This document shows, one piece after another, positions 1 through 9,063 of a DNA stretch of 64,000 nucleotides. The stretch is from the NCBI GenBank assembly GCA_035557475.1, contig DATMDV010000370.1:1-64000 (forward strand). Reading direction: 5' to 3'. The notes beneath the pieces were generated by a model, which ran no database searches, had not been told where the DNA came from, and saw nothing but the letters and a program-made list of their open reading frames with translations. How positions within the stretch are numbered: the first letter of the stretch is position 1; every line of letters starts with the position of its first letter. Origin of the DNA: JALOLG01 sp035557475 (lineage in GTDB: Bacteria; Actinomycetota; Acidimicrobiia; Acidimicrobiales; Ilumatobacteraceae). The position numbers were made by a program, and so were the translations under genes.

Positions 1-1
1 G

Positions 2-187
2 GCGGCCGAGCTCGCCGGAAAGCCCGAGTTCGCGCTGCGGACCACCAAGCAACAGGTCAACGCGGTCACCGAAGAGATCGCCGGTACCCGCCGCAACGCC
101 AACGACGCCGACACCCTCGCGGCGGCTCTCGCCGACCCCGAGTCCCGCGAAACCAGCCGCCGCTACCTCGCCGCCCGCCAACGCTGA
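2..187 (+). CDS. Enoyl-CoA hydratase/isomerase family protein, C-terminal fragment
   Basis: Only the last 61 residues are inside the window; the 5' part lies before base 1. The visible stretch contains ALRTTKQQVNAVTEE, which resembles the C-terminal helical region of crotonase-fold enoyl-CoA hydratases, where a conserved Lys after a short helix packs against the neighbouring subunit. Such enzymes hydrate trans-2-enoyl-CoA in beta-oxidation or related acyl-CoA chemistry. No catalytic residue is visible, so substrate and exact class cannot be judged. The gene runs into a strong hairpin at 194-246 that separates it from lysA, which converges on it. Confidence 0.55.
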   Translation, partial: AAELAGKPEFALRTTKQQVNAVTEEIAGTRRNANDADTLAAALADPESRETSRRYLAARQR

Positions 188-193
188 TTTCTC

Positions 194-246
194 CTGTTTG
201 TGTCACCGAAATCGGCGAAGATCGCCGGAATCGGTGACACAAACAG
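194..246. terminator. Perfect inverted repeat between convergent genes
   Basis: The 16-base arm CTGTTTGTGTCACCGA (194-209) is exactly complementary to 231-246. A second stem, CGGCGA/TCGCCG, sits inside the loop. It lies between the stop of the hydratase fragment and the stop of lysA, so it probably ends transcription from both sides. There is no U-tract, which is usual for actinobacterial hairpin terminators. Confidence 0.65.
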
Positions 247-261
247 AGGTTTTCGGCCGAG

Positions 262-1539
262 TTACCCGAGGTCTGTGGCGAGGAGGTCGGCGTAGGTTTC
301 GCGGCGGACGACGAGGCGGGCGGCTCCGTCGGCGACGAAGACGACCGGCGGGCGAGCGATCTTGTTGTAGTTGGAGCCCATCGACTGGCCGTAGGCGCCC
401 GTGACCGGCGTTGCCAGCAGGTCGCCGACGGCCACGTCGTCGGGCAGCCGTGCTTCGAACAGCAACACGTCGCCGTTCTCGCAGTGCTTGCCGACGACCC
501 GGGCCCGGGCGTTGCGTTCGGCATCCACCGCCCGCGGGAGGAACGCCTCGTACCCCGACCCGTAGAGGACCGGCCGTGGGTTGTCGCTCATCCCGCCGTC
601 GACCGCCACGTACGTGCGGACACCCGGGATGTGCTTGATGGTGCCGATCGTGTACACGGTGATCGCGGCCGCGGCGACGATCGCCCGGCCGGGCTCGATG
701 CTCACGTGCGACCGCACGCCGAGCGCCTGGCACGCGTCGAGCAGCACAGTCGCCCACTGGGTGATCGTCGGCGCCTCCTCGGTGCCGACGTAGGCCACGC
801 CGAGCCCACCACCGAGCACCAGCTCGGGCAGCCCGAGCGGCACCGCGAACCCGGCCATCACCTCGGCGGCCAACGCGAAGCTCGACGCGGCGAACACGTT
901 CGACCCGATGTGGCAGTGGAGCCCGACGAGGTTGACGCTGTCGGAGGTGGTCGCCCGCTTGACGGCCCGCTCGGCGTCGCCATTGCCGAGGTTGAACCCG
1001 AACTTCGAATCGTCCTGACCGGTGGCGATGAACTCGTGGGTGTGGGCGTGAACCCCGGGCGTGATCCGCAACAGCACGTCGGGTGCCGGCCCGACCCGTT
1101 CCTTGTGGAGCACATCGAGGCGATCGAGCTCGTCGAAGGAGTCGACCACGATGTGCCGCACCCCTGCGGCGACGGCCTCACGCAGCTCGTCGCCACTCTT
1201 GTTGTTGCCGTGCAGCACACACGACGAAGCGGGCACTCCGGCGGACAACGCCACGTGGAGCTCACCGCCGGACGCGACGTCGAGCAGCATCCCCTCCTCG
1301 TGTGCGAGGCGCGCCATCGCCCGGCACAGGAATGCCTTGGTGGCGTAGACGGCACGCTCGTGACCGAACGCGGCGACGGCCTCGCGACAGCGCGCCCGCA
1401 GGTGCGCTTCGTCGTAGACGAACAGGGGCGTTCCGAACTCGCTCGCGAGCTGCTCGATCGAGCATCCACCGACGGTCAACCACCCGTCGGCGCCGACATC
1501 GGCGGTGTCGGGCAGCAGGCGGCGGGCGAGTGCGCTCAC
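262..1539 (-). CDS. lysA: Diaminopimelate decarboxylase
   Basis: Decarboxylates meso-diaminopimelate to L-lysine, the last step of lysine synthesis; PLP-dependent, cytosolic. The 425-residue product has the fold-type III alanine-racemase-like barrel followed by the C-terminal beta domain. Visible signatures are YATKAF with the PLP lysine at about K68, the glycine-rich phosphate-binding segment LGGGLGV, EPGRAIVA, and the CENGD motif that supplies the active-site Cys of the neighbouring subunit. Length is typical for the family. It starts with GTG 20 bases after argS and is very likely co-transcribed with it, an arrangement common in actinobacteria. The usual following hom/thr genes are absent; a convergent gene and a terminator hairpin follow instead. 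Confidence 0.95.
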   Translation of the reverse strand: MSALARRLLPDTADVGADGWLTVGGCSIEQLASEFGTPLFVYDEAHLRARCREAVAAFGHERAVYATKAFLCRAMARLAHEEGMLLDVASGGELHVALSAGVPASSCVLHGNNKSGDELREAVAAGVRHIVVDSFDELDRLDVLHKERVGPAPDVLLRITPGVHAHTHEFIATGQDDSKFGFNLGNGDAERAVKRATTSDSVNLVGLHCHIGSNVFAASSFALAAEVMAGFAVPLGLPELVLGGGLGVAYVGTEEAPTITQWATVLLDACQALGVRSHVSIEPGRAIVAAAAITVYTIGTIKHIPGVRTYVAVDGGMSDNPRPVLYGSGYEAFLPRAVDAERNARARVVGKHCENGDVLLFEARLPDDVAVGDLLATPVTGAYGQSMGSNYNKIARPPVVFVADGAARLVVRRETYADLLATDLG

Positions 1540-1558
1540 CCGCCCAACGTACCGGGCG

Positions 1559-3289
1559 TCACATCTGCTCGGGCGCTTCGATCCCGAGCAGCCCCAGGCC
1601 GTGGGCGAGGGTCCGGGCGACCAAGTCGCTGAGCGCCAACCGGCTCGTGCGCAACGGCTCGTCGACGCGCAGCACGGGACAGTGCTCGTAGAAGGCCGTG
1701 AAGTCCTGGCTGAGATCGAACAGATAGCTGCAGAGCTTGTGCGGCGAGAAGCTGGCGAGCGCGTCGTCGAGCGCGCTCGGCAGCGCCAGCACGCGCTGCG
1801 CCAGCGCCCGCTCCTGGGGGGTGCCGAGCACGATCGTCACCGATCGCACGGCGCTGCGTTCGACTTCGGCGCGGCGGAAGATCGAGCAGATCCGGGCATG
1901 CGCGTATTGCAGGTATGGCGCGGTGTTGCCCTCGAACGCGAGCATCCGGTCCCAGTCGAAGACGTAGTCCTTGACGCGGTCGTTCGACAGGTCGGCGTAC
2001 TTGAGCGCACCGATGCCGATCGACTGCGCCACCGCGGCGCGCTCGTCCGTGGTGAGATCGGGGTTCTTCTCGGCGACCGCCGCCGACGCCCGGTCGACCG
2101 CCTCGTCGAGCAGCTCGATGAGCTTCACGGAATCACCACTCCGGCTGCGCAGACGCTTGTGGTCCGTGCCGAGGACGACGCCGAACTGCACATGGACCGC
2201 GTCGGTCGTCTCGTTGAGCAATCCCGCCATGCGCGCCACCGCGAACACCATCTGGAAGTGCTGGCTCTGACCGGCGTCGACGAGGTACAGCAACAGGTCG
2301 GCGCCGAGCCGCTCGACGCGGTCGAGCACGCACGCGAGGTCTGACGTCGCGTAGTTGAACCCCCCGGCGCTCGATCGGATGATGAGCGGCAGCGGCTCGC
2401 CCTCGCGGTTCGTGAAGCCGGGCGGGAACACGACTTCGGCGCCTTCGGATTCGACGAGCAGACCGGCCTGTTCGAGGCGCTCGACGACGACCGGCATGAG
2501 CGACTGGTAGCGGCTCTCGCCGGCGAGGTCGTCGTCGGTGAGGAGCACGCCGAGTCGCCGGTACACCGTGTTGAAGTACTGCGTCGACAGGGCGACGAGT
2601 TGCGCCCACTGTTCGAGCGTGTCGGGATCCCCGCCCTGGAGCAGCACCACCCGTTGCCGGGCCCGCGCCTGGAACTCCTCGGACGCCTCGAACTTGGTGG
2701 TCGCGGCCTTGTAGAAGCCGTCGAGGTCGCCGATCGACACCGCTTCGGCGGCCGCCTCCTCACCGATGTCGAGCATGTGCTCGATCAGCATCCCGAACGG
2801 CCGGCCCCAGTCGCCGATGTGGTTCTCGCGGATGAGGTGATGCCCGGCGAACCCGAGCATCCGTACCAGGGCGTCGCCGATGATCGTCGACCGCAGGTTG
2901 CCGACGTGCATCTCCTTGGCGACGTTGGGCGCCGAGTAGTCGACGACGACCGTGCGCGGGTGAGCCGCGACCGGAACGCCGAGTCGTTCGTCGGGCGCTA
3001 CAGCCGCGAGCTCGCGGGCGAGGAAGTCGTCGTCGAACACGATGTTGATGAACCCCGGGCCGGCCACTTCGACCGAACTGCAGACACCGTCGAGGACGCC
3101 GGTGTCGATGACCGCCTGGGCAACGTCGCGCGGGTTGCGGCCGAGCTCCTTGGCGAGCGCGAGGGCACCGTTCACCTGAGCGTCGGCGCGGTCGGACGGT
3201 CGGACGACGGGATCGACGCCATCTCGCCCGGCCACGTCCGCGAACGCCGGGGCGAGCAACGTCGCGACGGTGGCGAGGGGGTCGGCCAT
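1559..3289 (-). CDS. argS: Arginyl-tRNA synthetase
   Basis: Charges tRNA-Arg with arginine. The protein has the N-terminal Arg-S additional domain (about residues 1-85), a class I catalytic core with the HIGH-type motif MHVGN about residue 125, and the C-terminal DALR anticodon-binding domain with YLQYAHARI before it. Like many ArgRS it lacks a clear KMSKS and has KRLRSRSG in the equivalent place. I chose the ATG at 3289 (576 residues) because the family N-terminus aligns from MADPLATVATLL; the 42 residues that an upstream start would add are Arg-rich and unlike the family. It is divergent from the PPOX gene, with 56 bases between the starts, and is followed closely by lysA. Confidence 0.95.
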   Translation of the reverse strand: MADPLATVATLLAPAFADVAGRDGVDPVVRPSDRADAQVNGALALAKELGRNPRDVAQAVIDTGVLDGVCSSVEVAGPGFINIVFDDDFLARELAAVAPDERLGVPVAAHPRTVVVDYSAPNVAKEMHVGNLRSTIIGDALVRMLGFAGHHLIRENHIGDWGRPFGMLIEHMLDIGEEAAAEAVSIGDLDGFYKAATTKFEASEEFQARARQRVVLLQGGDPDTLEQWAQLVALSTQYFNTVYRRLGVLLTDDDLAGESRYQSLMPVVVERLEQAGLLVESEGAEVVFPPGFTNREGEPLPLIIRSSAGGFNYATSDLACVLDRVERLGADLLLYLVDAGQSQHFQMVFAVARMAGLLNETTDAVHVQFGVVLGTDHKRLRSRSGDSVKLIELLDEAVDRASAAVAEKNPDLTTDERAAVAQSIGIGALKYADLSNDRVKDYVFDWDRMLAFEGNTAPYLQYAHARICSIFRRAEVERSAVRSVTIVLGTPQERALAQRVLALPSALDDALASFSPHKLCSYLFDLSQDFTAFYEHCPVLRVDEPLRTSRLALSDLVARTLAHGLGLLGIEAPEQM

Positions 3290-3332
3290 GGCCGACCATT
3301 CTGGCCCGACATTCGCCGATCTCATCGATCGA

Positions 3333-3338
3333 TACATT
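3333..3338 (+). promoter_or_regulatory. Leaderless -10 element (TACATT) before the PPOX gene
   Basis: TACATT ends 7 bases before the ATG at 3346, the spacing expected if transcription begins at the start codon itself. No convincing -35 hexamer is seen and no Shine-Dalgarno precedes the ATG, so a leaderless mRNA is likely. Confidence 0.5.
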
Positions 3339-3345
3339 CGGGCGC

Positions 3346-3765
3346 ATGGACCGACAACTCTCATGGGACGACGTCGCCCCCCATCTGACGGGGCTCGCGA
3401 ACGCGGCCACCGCATCGAGCGACGGCACGCCGCACGTGTCGGTGGTCGCCGCCGTGGTCGACGGCGACTCGATCTGGATCACGACGAGGAGATCGTCGGG
3501 CAAGGCGATCAACATCGCCGAGAACCCGCGCATCGCGCTCATGTTCCGACCCGGATCGGAGGCCTACGTGAGCGGCACGGTCGAGATCGTCGACGACGCC
3601 GACGAGAAGCGCCGGCGGTGGTCGGGATTCTTCCCGTACGACGCGACGGCGTTCTTCGGCGCGCCCGAGGACGACGGCGTGGTGCTGCTCAAGGTTCGCC
3701 CGACCGTGGCGACCGTGATGACGCAGGACGAGTCAGGGCTCCACCGCCGGCGCTGGCAGGCGTGA
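3346..3765 (+). CDS. PPOX-class (split beta-barrel) flavin/F420-binding protein
   Basis: A 139-residue single-domain protein of the pyridoxamine-5'-phosphate-oxidase-like split-barrel superfamily. Recognisable are the first strands LANAATASSDGTPHVSVV and the SxKAxNIxxNPRIALMF pattern that in this family contacts the cofactor phosphate. Members bind FMN or F420 and act as small reductases, heme-related enzymes or general-stress proteins; the sequence alone does not decide which. The short length fits the F420/FMN stand-alone group rather than true PdxH. It is divergent from argS and ends at a perfect hairpin at 3769-3804. Confidence 0.8.
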   Translation: MDRQLSWDDVAPHLTGLANAATASSDGTPHVSVVAAVVDGDSIWITTRRSSGKAINIAENPRIALMFRPGSEAYVSGTVEIVDDADEKRRRWSGFFPYDATAFFGAPEDDGVVLLKVRPTVATVMTQDESGLHRRRWQA

Positions 3766-3768
3766 CCG

Positions 3769-3804
3769 TGCCGCCCGCGCCGGATCGTTCCGGCGCGGGC
3801 GGCA
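3769..3804. terminator. 16-bp GC-rich hairpin between convergent genes
   Basis: TGCCGCCCGCGCCGGA (3769-3784) pairs perfectly with 3789-3804 around a TCGT loop. It begins 4 bases after the PPOX stop and ends 5 bases before the stop of the convergent phosphodiesterase/nucleotidase gene. There is no T-tract; it is probably bidirectional. Confidence 0.75.
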
Positions 3805-3809
3805 TGTGA

Positions 3810-6800
3810 TCACGTCCTGACCGTGCGGCCCTCGACGACCGCGCTGACCGGTGAGTGAGCCGCGATGTACTCGATGACGACATTCATCAGGTCGTCACCG
3901 GGTTGCAGCACATCAGTGCCGGCTGCGAGTGCCGTGTAGCCGTCACCGCCTCCGAAGTACATGAAGTCGTTGGTGACGATGCGGATCGAGTCGGTCGCCA
4001 GGATCGGCGACCCGTCGGCGCGCGCCAGACTGTTGATCACGGGTGTGGTGCCCGAGCAGCTGAAGTTGATCAGCAGTCCCGACACCTGTGGGAACCGTCC
4101 AGTCGCGATCGCCGGGTTGCAGACCGGACTCAACCCGTTCAACAACGCGGCCGTCAGCACGTCGCCGGTGATCGTCTCGATGACCGTTCGATTGCCGAAC
4201 GGCAACACCGCGAAAACCTCACCCCACGTGACCTCACCGATCGCCTCGCCGGCGGACGGCGGAGCCATCCGAAGGTCCTGTCGCAGGCCACCGGAGTTGG
4301 TGAGCGCGGCGTCGATGCCCGGGTACTTCTCGAGCATCGCGTCAGCAACCAGGTTGCCCATCGCCGATTCGCTGAGCCGCGCCGGATCGCGCAGGATGTC
4401 GACCGCCTGCGTGCCGATCACCTGGTTGCGCAACACCGCAGTGTCGGCGTTCGCCTGGGCGACGACTGCCTGGACGTCGGCTCGCGGTGCGACACCGAGG
4501 TTTTTCGCCACCCGCGTGGCGCCGCTGACCCACGCGACGTCGCCGTCGCGCACCATCAGTTGAGCCACCGAGTAGCTCCCACCGGCGTTGACACCCTCGA
4601 TGACGGGGATGTGCCCGACCACGGTGTTGGTGATGCGATGCGTGTGCCCGGCGATCACCAGGTCGACGGACGTGTCCTGCAAGGCGTCGGTGATGGCCAT
4701 GATCGGGCCCTGCCACGCCGACCCTGGAACACCGTCGATCGTGTTGGCGCCGAGGACCGCGCCCTCGTGGATCACCACCACCTGCACGACGATGCCCAGG
4801 TCCGCCAGCCGCTCCGACTCGGCGTGGATCCGCGTCGCCTCGTCGTCGAACACCAGGCCCTCGGTCGCGCCCGCCTTGACGAGCTCCGGCGTGGTACGCA
4901 CCGTGGCCCCGATCACGCCGACCTGGACTCCGTTGACCGTGAGCACGGTCGACGGCGGCGACCACGAGGGTGATTCACCGGTGGCCTCGTCGATGATGTT
5001 GGCCGACAGGAACGGGAAGTTTGCCTGCTCGTTGTGGAGGAGGATGCGTTCGAGTCCGAAATCGAACTCGTGGTTGCCGTAGCTCGTCGCGTCGAGGCCC
5101 CAGAGGTTCTCGACGTCGATCGCGGGAAGATCCTGCAGTAGCGCCGAGTTCGGGGGTGAGGCTCCGACGTTGTCGCCCGCCGCCAACAGGAGGGTCTGCC
5201 CCGGAAGCTGCGCTGCCTCCTCGTCGAACATCGTCGCCAGTTGCCCTGCGCCGCCGACAGAAAGTGCCGCAACCTCACCCGCGAGGCTGTTGCGCCCAAC
5301 GATCGTGGTGCTGACCGGGTCGAGTTGCCCGTGGAAGTCGTTCAACCCGATGATCGGCACTGCCGTGTAGCGATCGCCCCTGTCGAGCATGTCGAGCAGC
5401 ACCTCCCCCTGGCTGTGCTGGGGAACCGGGATGTCGAGCAGGAACGCCGCCGTCGGGGCGAGGTCGATGCTGCGCACGTTGCTCACGACACCGTGCTCGA
5501 TCGCCTTGCCTCCGGCGAGGAACGTGGCTCGCATGTTGGTGTTGCTCGGCAGATCCTGGATGTCGGGGACGTAGCCGTGCTGGCCGAAGAACGCCGAGCG
5601 GGCGATGAGCGTGCCTGGTGTCGCGGCGTCGAACTGGTACGGCGGATACGAGAACACCACGAGGTCGCCGGTGCGGGTCGGATGCGCCATGTCGGCGGTG
5701 CTGCCGGCGCCGTTGGGGATGTAGCGCGCCTCCGCCTTGGTGAAGGCGCGGTCGATCACCTTCCAGCCCTCCGGTGAACCGTCACCGGTCCAGTCGTTGG
5801 GATCGGCGAGGGCGAGGAACGCGGCCTTGATCGTGGCGACCGTCGTCGCCTCGTCCGCAGCCGCGACTTGGACGAAACCACCGCCGGCCGGATCGCGCCC
5901 GGCGAGGTTGAGGTAGATCTGCACCGTGCCACCGGCCCAGCAGGCCTTGGCCATGCCGATCGTCTCACCGGTCGCCGGACGACAGTTCGACGTCTGCGGC
6001 CGCGACAAGAGTCCGAGGTCGACGAGCACCTCGCTGGCGTCGATCGCCGCGAACTGCGCGGCGAATCCGTGGTCCGACGACACGAACGTCGTCAGGCCGC
6101 TGTCGTCCATGCGCTTCTGGGCGAGGCGCATCGTCGCGTCGGCGCCCTGGTAGGCGCGACGGATGAAGCTCTCGCGTTCGTCGACGCGACCGTCGGGCGT
6201 GCCATTGACCTCGACGTCGTCGTAGGCCGGGTTGGGGGCGCCGTTCGGCAGCGTCTCGGTGACGAGACCGAGGAACTGGTGCTGGAACTCGTCGGTCACG
6301 GGGTACCCCACCAGCGCCAGGTCGGGCTGGTACGTGTCGAGCACGTACTTGATCAGCGGGTGATACGAGGTCTCCCAGTAGAGGCCCTGCTCGATGTACG
6401 TCTCCTCGCTGACGATGCCCGCTTCGAGGACCGCGAAGTCGCCGGCCTGCGACGACGGGAAGCGCTCGGCGACGAAGTCCTCGAACGTGCCGGTGAAGCC
6501 GGGCTCACCCGGCCACGTCGGCCACGTCGCGATGGCCCGCGTCACCGACGTGTGGAACAGCCGGACCTGCGAGAGGTCGGTTGTCAGTCGCTCGACCTTG
6601 ATCAGAAACGCTCCGGTCTTGCCGTTCAGTGGGTCGGTCGGGAAGTTCGGAGCGCCGTTGATGGTGATCTTGACGTCGGCCCACTCGCCTTCCTTCAGGT
6701 TGGCGACCTTGTCGTTGCCGTCCTTCGTGAACGCGAAGAGCACCTTGTCGTACCTGGTCTGCCCATCGTTCTTGCTGTCGTAGATGTAGGCGTTGAGGCC

Positions 6801-7580
6801 GTACTTGTCGACGCCGCCGTCGATGACGCGCAGGCGCATCTCCTTCGCCGGGCTGTACGACTTCGGCACGCGCGTCCAGCCGACCGCGGCTGTCGGCGCG
6901 GCCTGCGGGAATGGCGGCGAGTTGGCGAAGCCGGCGGGATGGTCGAACTGCAGACCGAAGGCGGTGGTGAACTGCACCGAGTCGGCGGGGCTGATGTAGT
7001 TGGTGGCGACACCTCGACCGCTGCGGAAGTTGCGGAAGTCGAGCGTCGGCCCGTTGGTCGCGCCGCTGCGACCGCCGGCCCATTCGATCTGGGCGACCTT
7101 CTTGCCGCCGCGCTCGGCCGCCTGGGGCAACGTCTCGGCCTGCAGCACACCGGGGGTTCCCAGTGCCGAGGTGCTGTTGGCGAACGCTTGGCCGTTGACG
7201 TGGAACGTGTTGTTCGTCGATCCCGCGACACCCGGCCACGCGCCGGTCGCGAGCGTGAACCAGCCCGCACCGGTGTTCGGTGGTGACTGCGTGAGCAGCC
7301 CGTTGTCCGACGCCTTGGCACCGTTGTTCAAGAGGTTCCTGAATCCCGGCACCACCCCCTCCTGCGCGTACGCCTCGACGATGTCCTGGCGCAGACCGTC
7401 GGCGGCGAAGAACAGCAACTCGTCGTCGCGGTCATCCTGATCGCCGCCGGCGCCCGGCGCCGCGATGCCGGCACGCGGCGCGAACCCGACGATCAGTGCG
7501 ACCGCGGTCAGGACCGCCACACGACGTCGACCGGACCTCCAGGGACGAACAGACCCACCCGATGACACGTAATTTCCCAC
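3810..7580 (-). CDS. Secreted fusion: type I phosphodiesterase/nucleotide pyrophosphatase plus 5'-nucleotidase
   Basis: About 1256 residues. After a basic N-terminus and a hydrophobic signal segment (VAVLTAVALIVGFAP) comes an alkaline-phosphatase-superfamily domain of the NPP type. Metal ligands are visible as AADG, PNTGAGW with the likely Thr nucleophile, YPVTDEFQH, SSDHG and GQHGY. From about residue 742 follows a UshA-like metallophosphatase with LNDFHG, AAGDN, YGNHEFD and AGHTHR, then the 5'-nucleotidase C-domain with NSGGLRQD and GGGDGYT. The two halves could act in series outside the cell: NPP cleaves nucleotides or nucleotide-sugars to NMPs and the second half releases phosphate. I chose GTG 7580 because AGGGGAG lies 6 bases before it; a TTG at 7610 is possible. 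Substrates are inferred. Confidence 0.85.
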   Translation of the reverse strand: MGNYVSSGGSVRPWRSGRRRVAVLTAVALIVGFAPRAGIAAPGAGGDQDDRDDELLFFAADGLRQDIVEAYAQEGVVPGFRNLLNNGAKASDNGLLTQSPPNTGAGWFTLATGAWPGVAGSTNNTFHVNGQAFANSTSALGTPGVLQAETLPQAAERGGKKVAQIEWAGGRSGATNGPTLDFRNFRSGRGVATNYISPADSVQFTTAFGLQFDHPAGFANSPPFPQAAPTAAVGWTRVPKSYSPAKEMRLRVIDGGVDKYGLNAYIYDSKNDGQTRYDKVLFAFTKDGNDKVANLKEGEWADVKITINGAPNFPTDPLNGKTGAFLIKVERLTTDLSQVRLFHTSVTRAIATWPTWPGEPGFTGTFEDFVAERFPSSQAGDFAVLEAGIVSEETYIEQGLYWETSYHPLIKYVLDTYQPDLALVGYPVTDEFQHQFLGLVTETLPNGAPNPAYDDVEVNGTPDGRVDERESFIRRAYQGADATMRLAQKRMDDSGLTTFVSSDHGFAAQFAAIDASEVLVDLGLLSRPQTSNCRPATGETIGMAKACWAGGTVQIYLNLAGRDPAGGGFVQVAAADEATTVATIKAAFLALADPNDWTGDGSPEGWKVIDRAFTKAEARYIPNGAGSTADMAHPTRTGDLVVFSYPPYQFDAATPGTLIARSAFFGQHGYVPDIQDLPSNTNMRATFLAGGKAIEHGVVSNVRSIDLAPTAAFLLDIPVPQHSQGEVLLDMLDRGDRYTAVPIIGLNDFHGQLDPVSTTIVGRNSLAGEVAALSVGGAGQLATMFDEEAAQLPGQTLLLAAGDNVGASPPNSALLQDLPAIDVENLWGLDATSYGNHEFDFGLERILLHNEQANFPFLSANIIDEATGESPSWSPPSTVLTVNGVQVGVIGATVRTTPELVKAGATEGLVFDDEATRIHAESERLADLGIVVQVVVIHEGAVLGANTIDGVPGSAWQGPIMAITDALQDTSVDLVIAGHTHRITNTVVGHIPVIEGVNAGGSYSVAQLMVRDGDVAWVSGATRVAKNLGVAPRADVQAVVAQANADTAVLRNQVIGTQAVDILRDPARLSESAMGNLVADAMLEKYPGIDAALTNSGGLRQDLRMAPPSAGEAIGEVTWGEVFAVLPFGNRTVIETITGDVLTAALLNGLSPVCNPAIATGRFPQVSGLLINFSCSGTTPVINSLARADGSPILATDSIRIVTNDFMYFGGGDGYTALAAGTDVLQPGDDLMNVVIEYIAAHSPVSAVVEGRTVRT

Positions 7581-7742
7581 GCTTGGCTCCCCTGTCGCAG
7601 TAGCTGACAATGACCCGCAGACCTAACCATACGCACATCGCGTGGAGGTGAAAAACGGTCGAACGTTGGGTGATCATTTGGCCGCTCACGGTCGCCGTCA
7701 CCGGGTCCCACGCGACCACGAGCCGCTAGCCTGCGGTGGCCC

Positions 7743-7814
7743 GCCCTCGTAGCTCAGGGGATAGAGCATCGGCCTCCGGAGCCGTGTGCGCAGGTTCGAA
7801 TCCTGCCGGGGGCA
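7743..7814 (+). tRNA. tRNA-Arg(CCG)
   Basis: A 72-base cloverleaf: acceptor GCCCTCG/CGGGGGC with one G-T pair, D-arm GCTC...GAGC, anticodon loop CTCCGGA with CCG at 7776-7778, T-arm GCAGG TTCGAAT CCTGC, discriminator A. The top anticodon-stem pair is T-T. CCA is not encoded. It reads the CGG codon, which is frequent in this GC-rich DNA. A short GATGTC/GACATC hairpin follows at 7821-7836. A TAGCCT hexamer at 7727-7732 could be its -10. Confidence 0.93.
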
Positions 7815-7855
7815 CCGTGTGATGTCTCACGACATCCCGGATCGCCGTGGTGTGT

Positions 7856-8881
7856 CTACGAGCGCCAGGCAGGGGCGGCCTGGCAGCGGTCGCGCCCTGA
7901 CGCCTTGGCGTCGTACAGGGCCTGGTCGGCCTCGTGCAGCGTGGCCGTGGCCGCGACATGATCGCGGTGGAGCGCCACACCGATCGAGAACGTGGCGAGG
8001 GGGTTGGTCGCTCGCCATCCCGCGAGCAATCGTTCGGCCGTCCGGCACGCGTCGTTGCTGGGTCGGCGAAGGACGATGAGGAACTCCTCGCCGCCGTATC
8101 GAGCGACCGTGTCCACGCTGTCCCGAACGCTGATCTTCAGGTACCGGCCGAGATCGGAGAGCACTTCGTCGCCGACCAGATGTCCCAGGCGATCGTTGAT
8201 GTCCTTGAAGTGGTCGATATCGAGCAGCAGCAGAGAGTCGCCCGGGTGCAGGGAGTCGAGCATCGTGTTCACCTGGCGGCGGTTGCCGACGCCCGTGAGA
8301 TCGTCGGTGACCGCGGCGACTGCGAGCAACTCGAATGCCGAGTCTTGTGCGGCTCGCGCTCGTCGGAGCCCGGCGTTCGTCGCGGAGAGGACCTCGCCGA
8401 TGAGGACTGCGCCCGGGATGGCGACACCCACGGAGCTGATCGCCTCACCGGAGGTGTCGGCCGCGGTGAGTAGTGGGATGAGGTAGGCGACCGCGGCGGG
8501 CACCCCGAGCGCGAGCGAGGTTCGGGAGGGGTGGTGGATGCCAACCCATACGAAGGCGACGACGAACCAGAACGCGTAGATCTCACTCGCCGTCGAGCCG
8601 TACATCGCGTTCATGACGAGCAGCGCCAGGCAGAACGGGAAGTACATCAGCGTGGCGCGTGCGGGCCAACGTTCCCACGGGAGCAGCAGGCCCAAGGGCG
8701 ACGCGACCACCGCCATCAGGCCCACGTAGTCGTTGATCGCCTGGTTGTCCGCGTTGGGGACATGGTTGTTGACCAGGGTCATGATTCCGGCGGCGAGGAA
8801 GAGGAGCGACGCCTGCCGGGCGGCGGCGACCGACCGCGCACGCTCGTGCGATCCGTTCGTCTTCCCCGCTGATGACCCCAC
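7856..8881 (-). CDS. Membrane-bound GGDEF protein (putative diguanylate cyclase)
   Basis: 341 residues. Residues 1-165 contain about six hydrophobic segments (for example 25-38, 52-68, 78-94, 101-116, 122-138, 150-166), giving an integral-membrane sensor region. A short linker leads to a GGDEF domain (about 185-335) with DDLTGVGNRR, the metal-binding DIDHFKDIND and the active-site loop RYGGEEF at 261-267, so cyclic-di-GMP synthesis from two GTP is expected. The inhibitory I-site is not canonical: the spacing is R-x3-D (R253, D257) rather than R-x-x-D. The start is GTG 8881. No signalling partner is next to it. Confidence 0.88.
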   Translation of the reverse strand: MGSSAGKTNGSHERARSVAAARQASLLFLAAGIMTLVNNHVPNADNQAINDYVGLMAVVASPLGLLLPWERWPARATLMYFPFCLALLVMNAMYGSTASEIYAFWFVVAFVWVGIHHPSRTSLALGVPAAVAYLIPLLTAADTSGEAISSVGVAIPGAVLIGEVLSATNAGLRRARAAQDSAFELLAVAAVTDDLTGVGNRRQVNTMLDSLHPGDSLLLLDIDHFKDINDRLGHLVGDEVLSDLGRYLKISVRDSVDTVARYGGEEFLIVLRRPSNDACRTAERLLAGWRATNPLATFSIGVALHRDHVAATATLHEADQALYDAKASGRDRCQAAPAWRS

Positions 8882-9063
8882 GCGTACACATCCAGGCTCT
8901 CGGGGCGGCCGCCTGCCGCCGCCGACTCATCGGACGAACCGTCATGGAACTGAAGCGTCGGTCGCGTGACGTCTGGGCTGGTTGGCGGAGCTGGCCGGGG
9001 CCGTTCTGTCGCGAGCTCGCGCTCGGCTACGGTTTGCCGAGGGGCACAAAGGGGGGATTGGAC

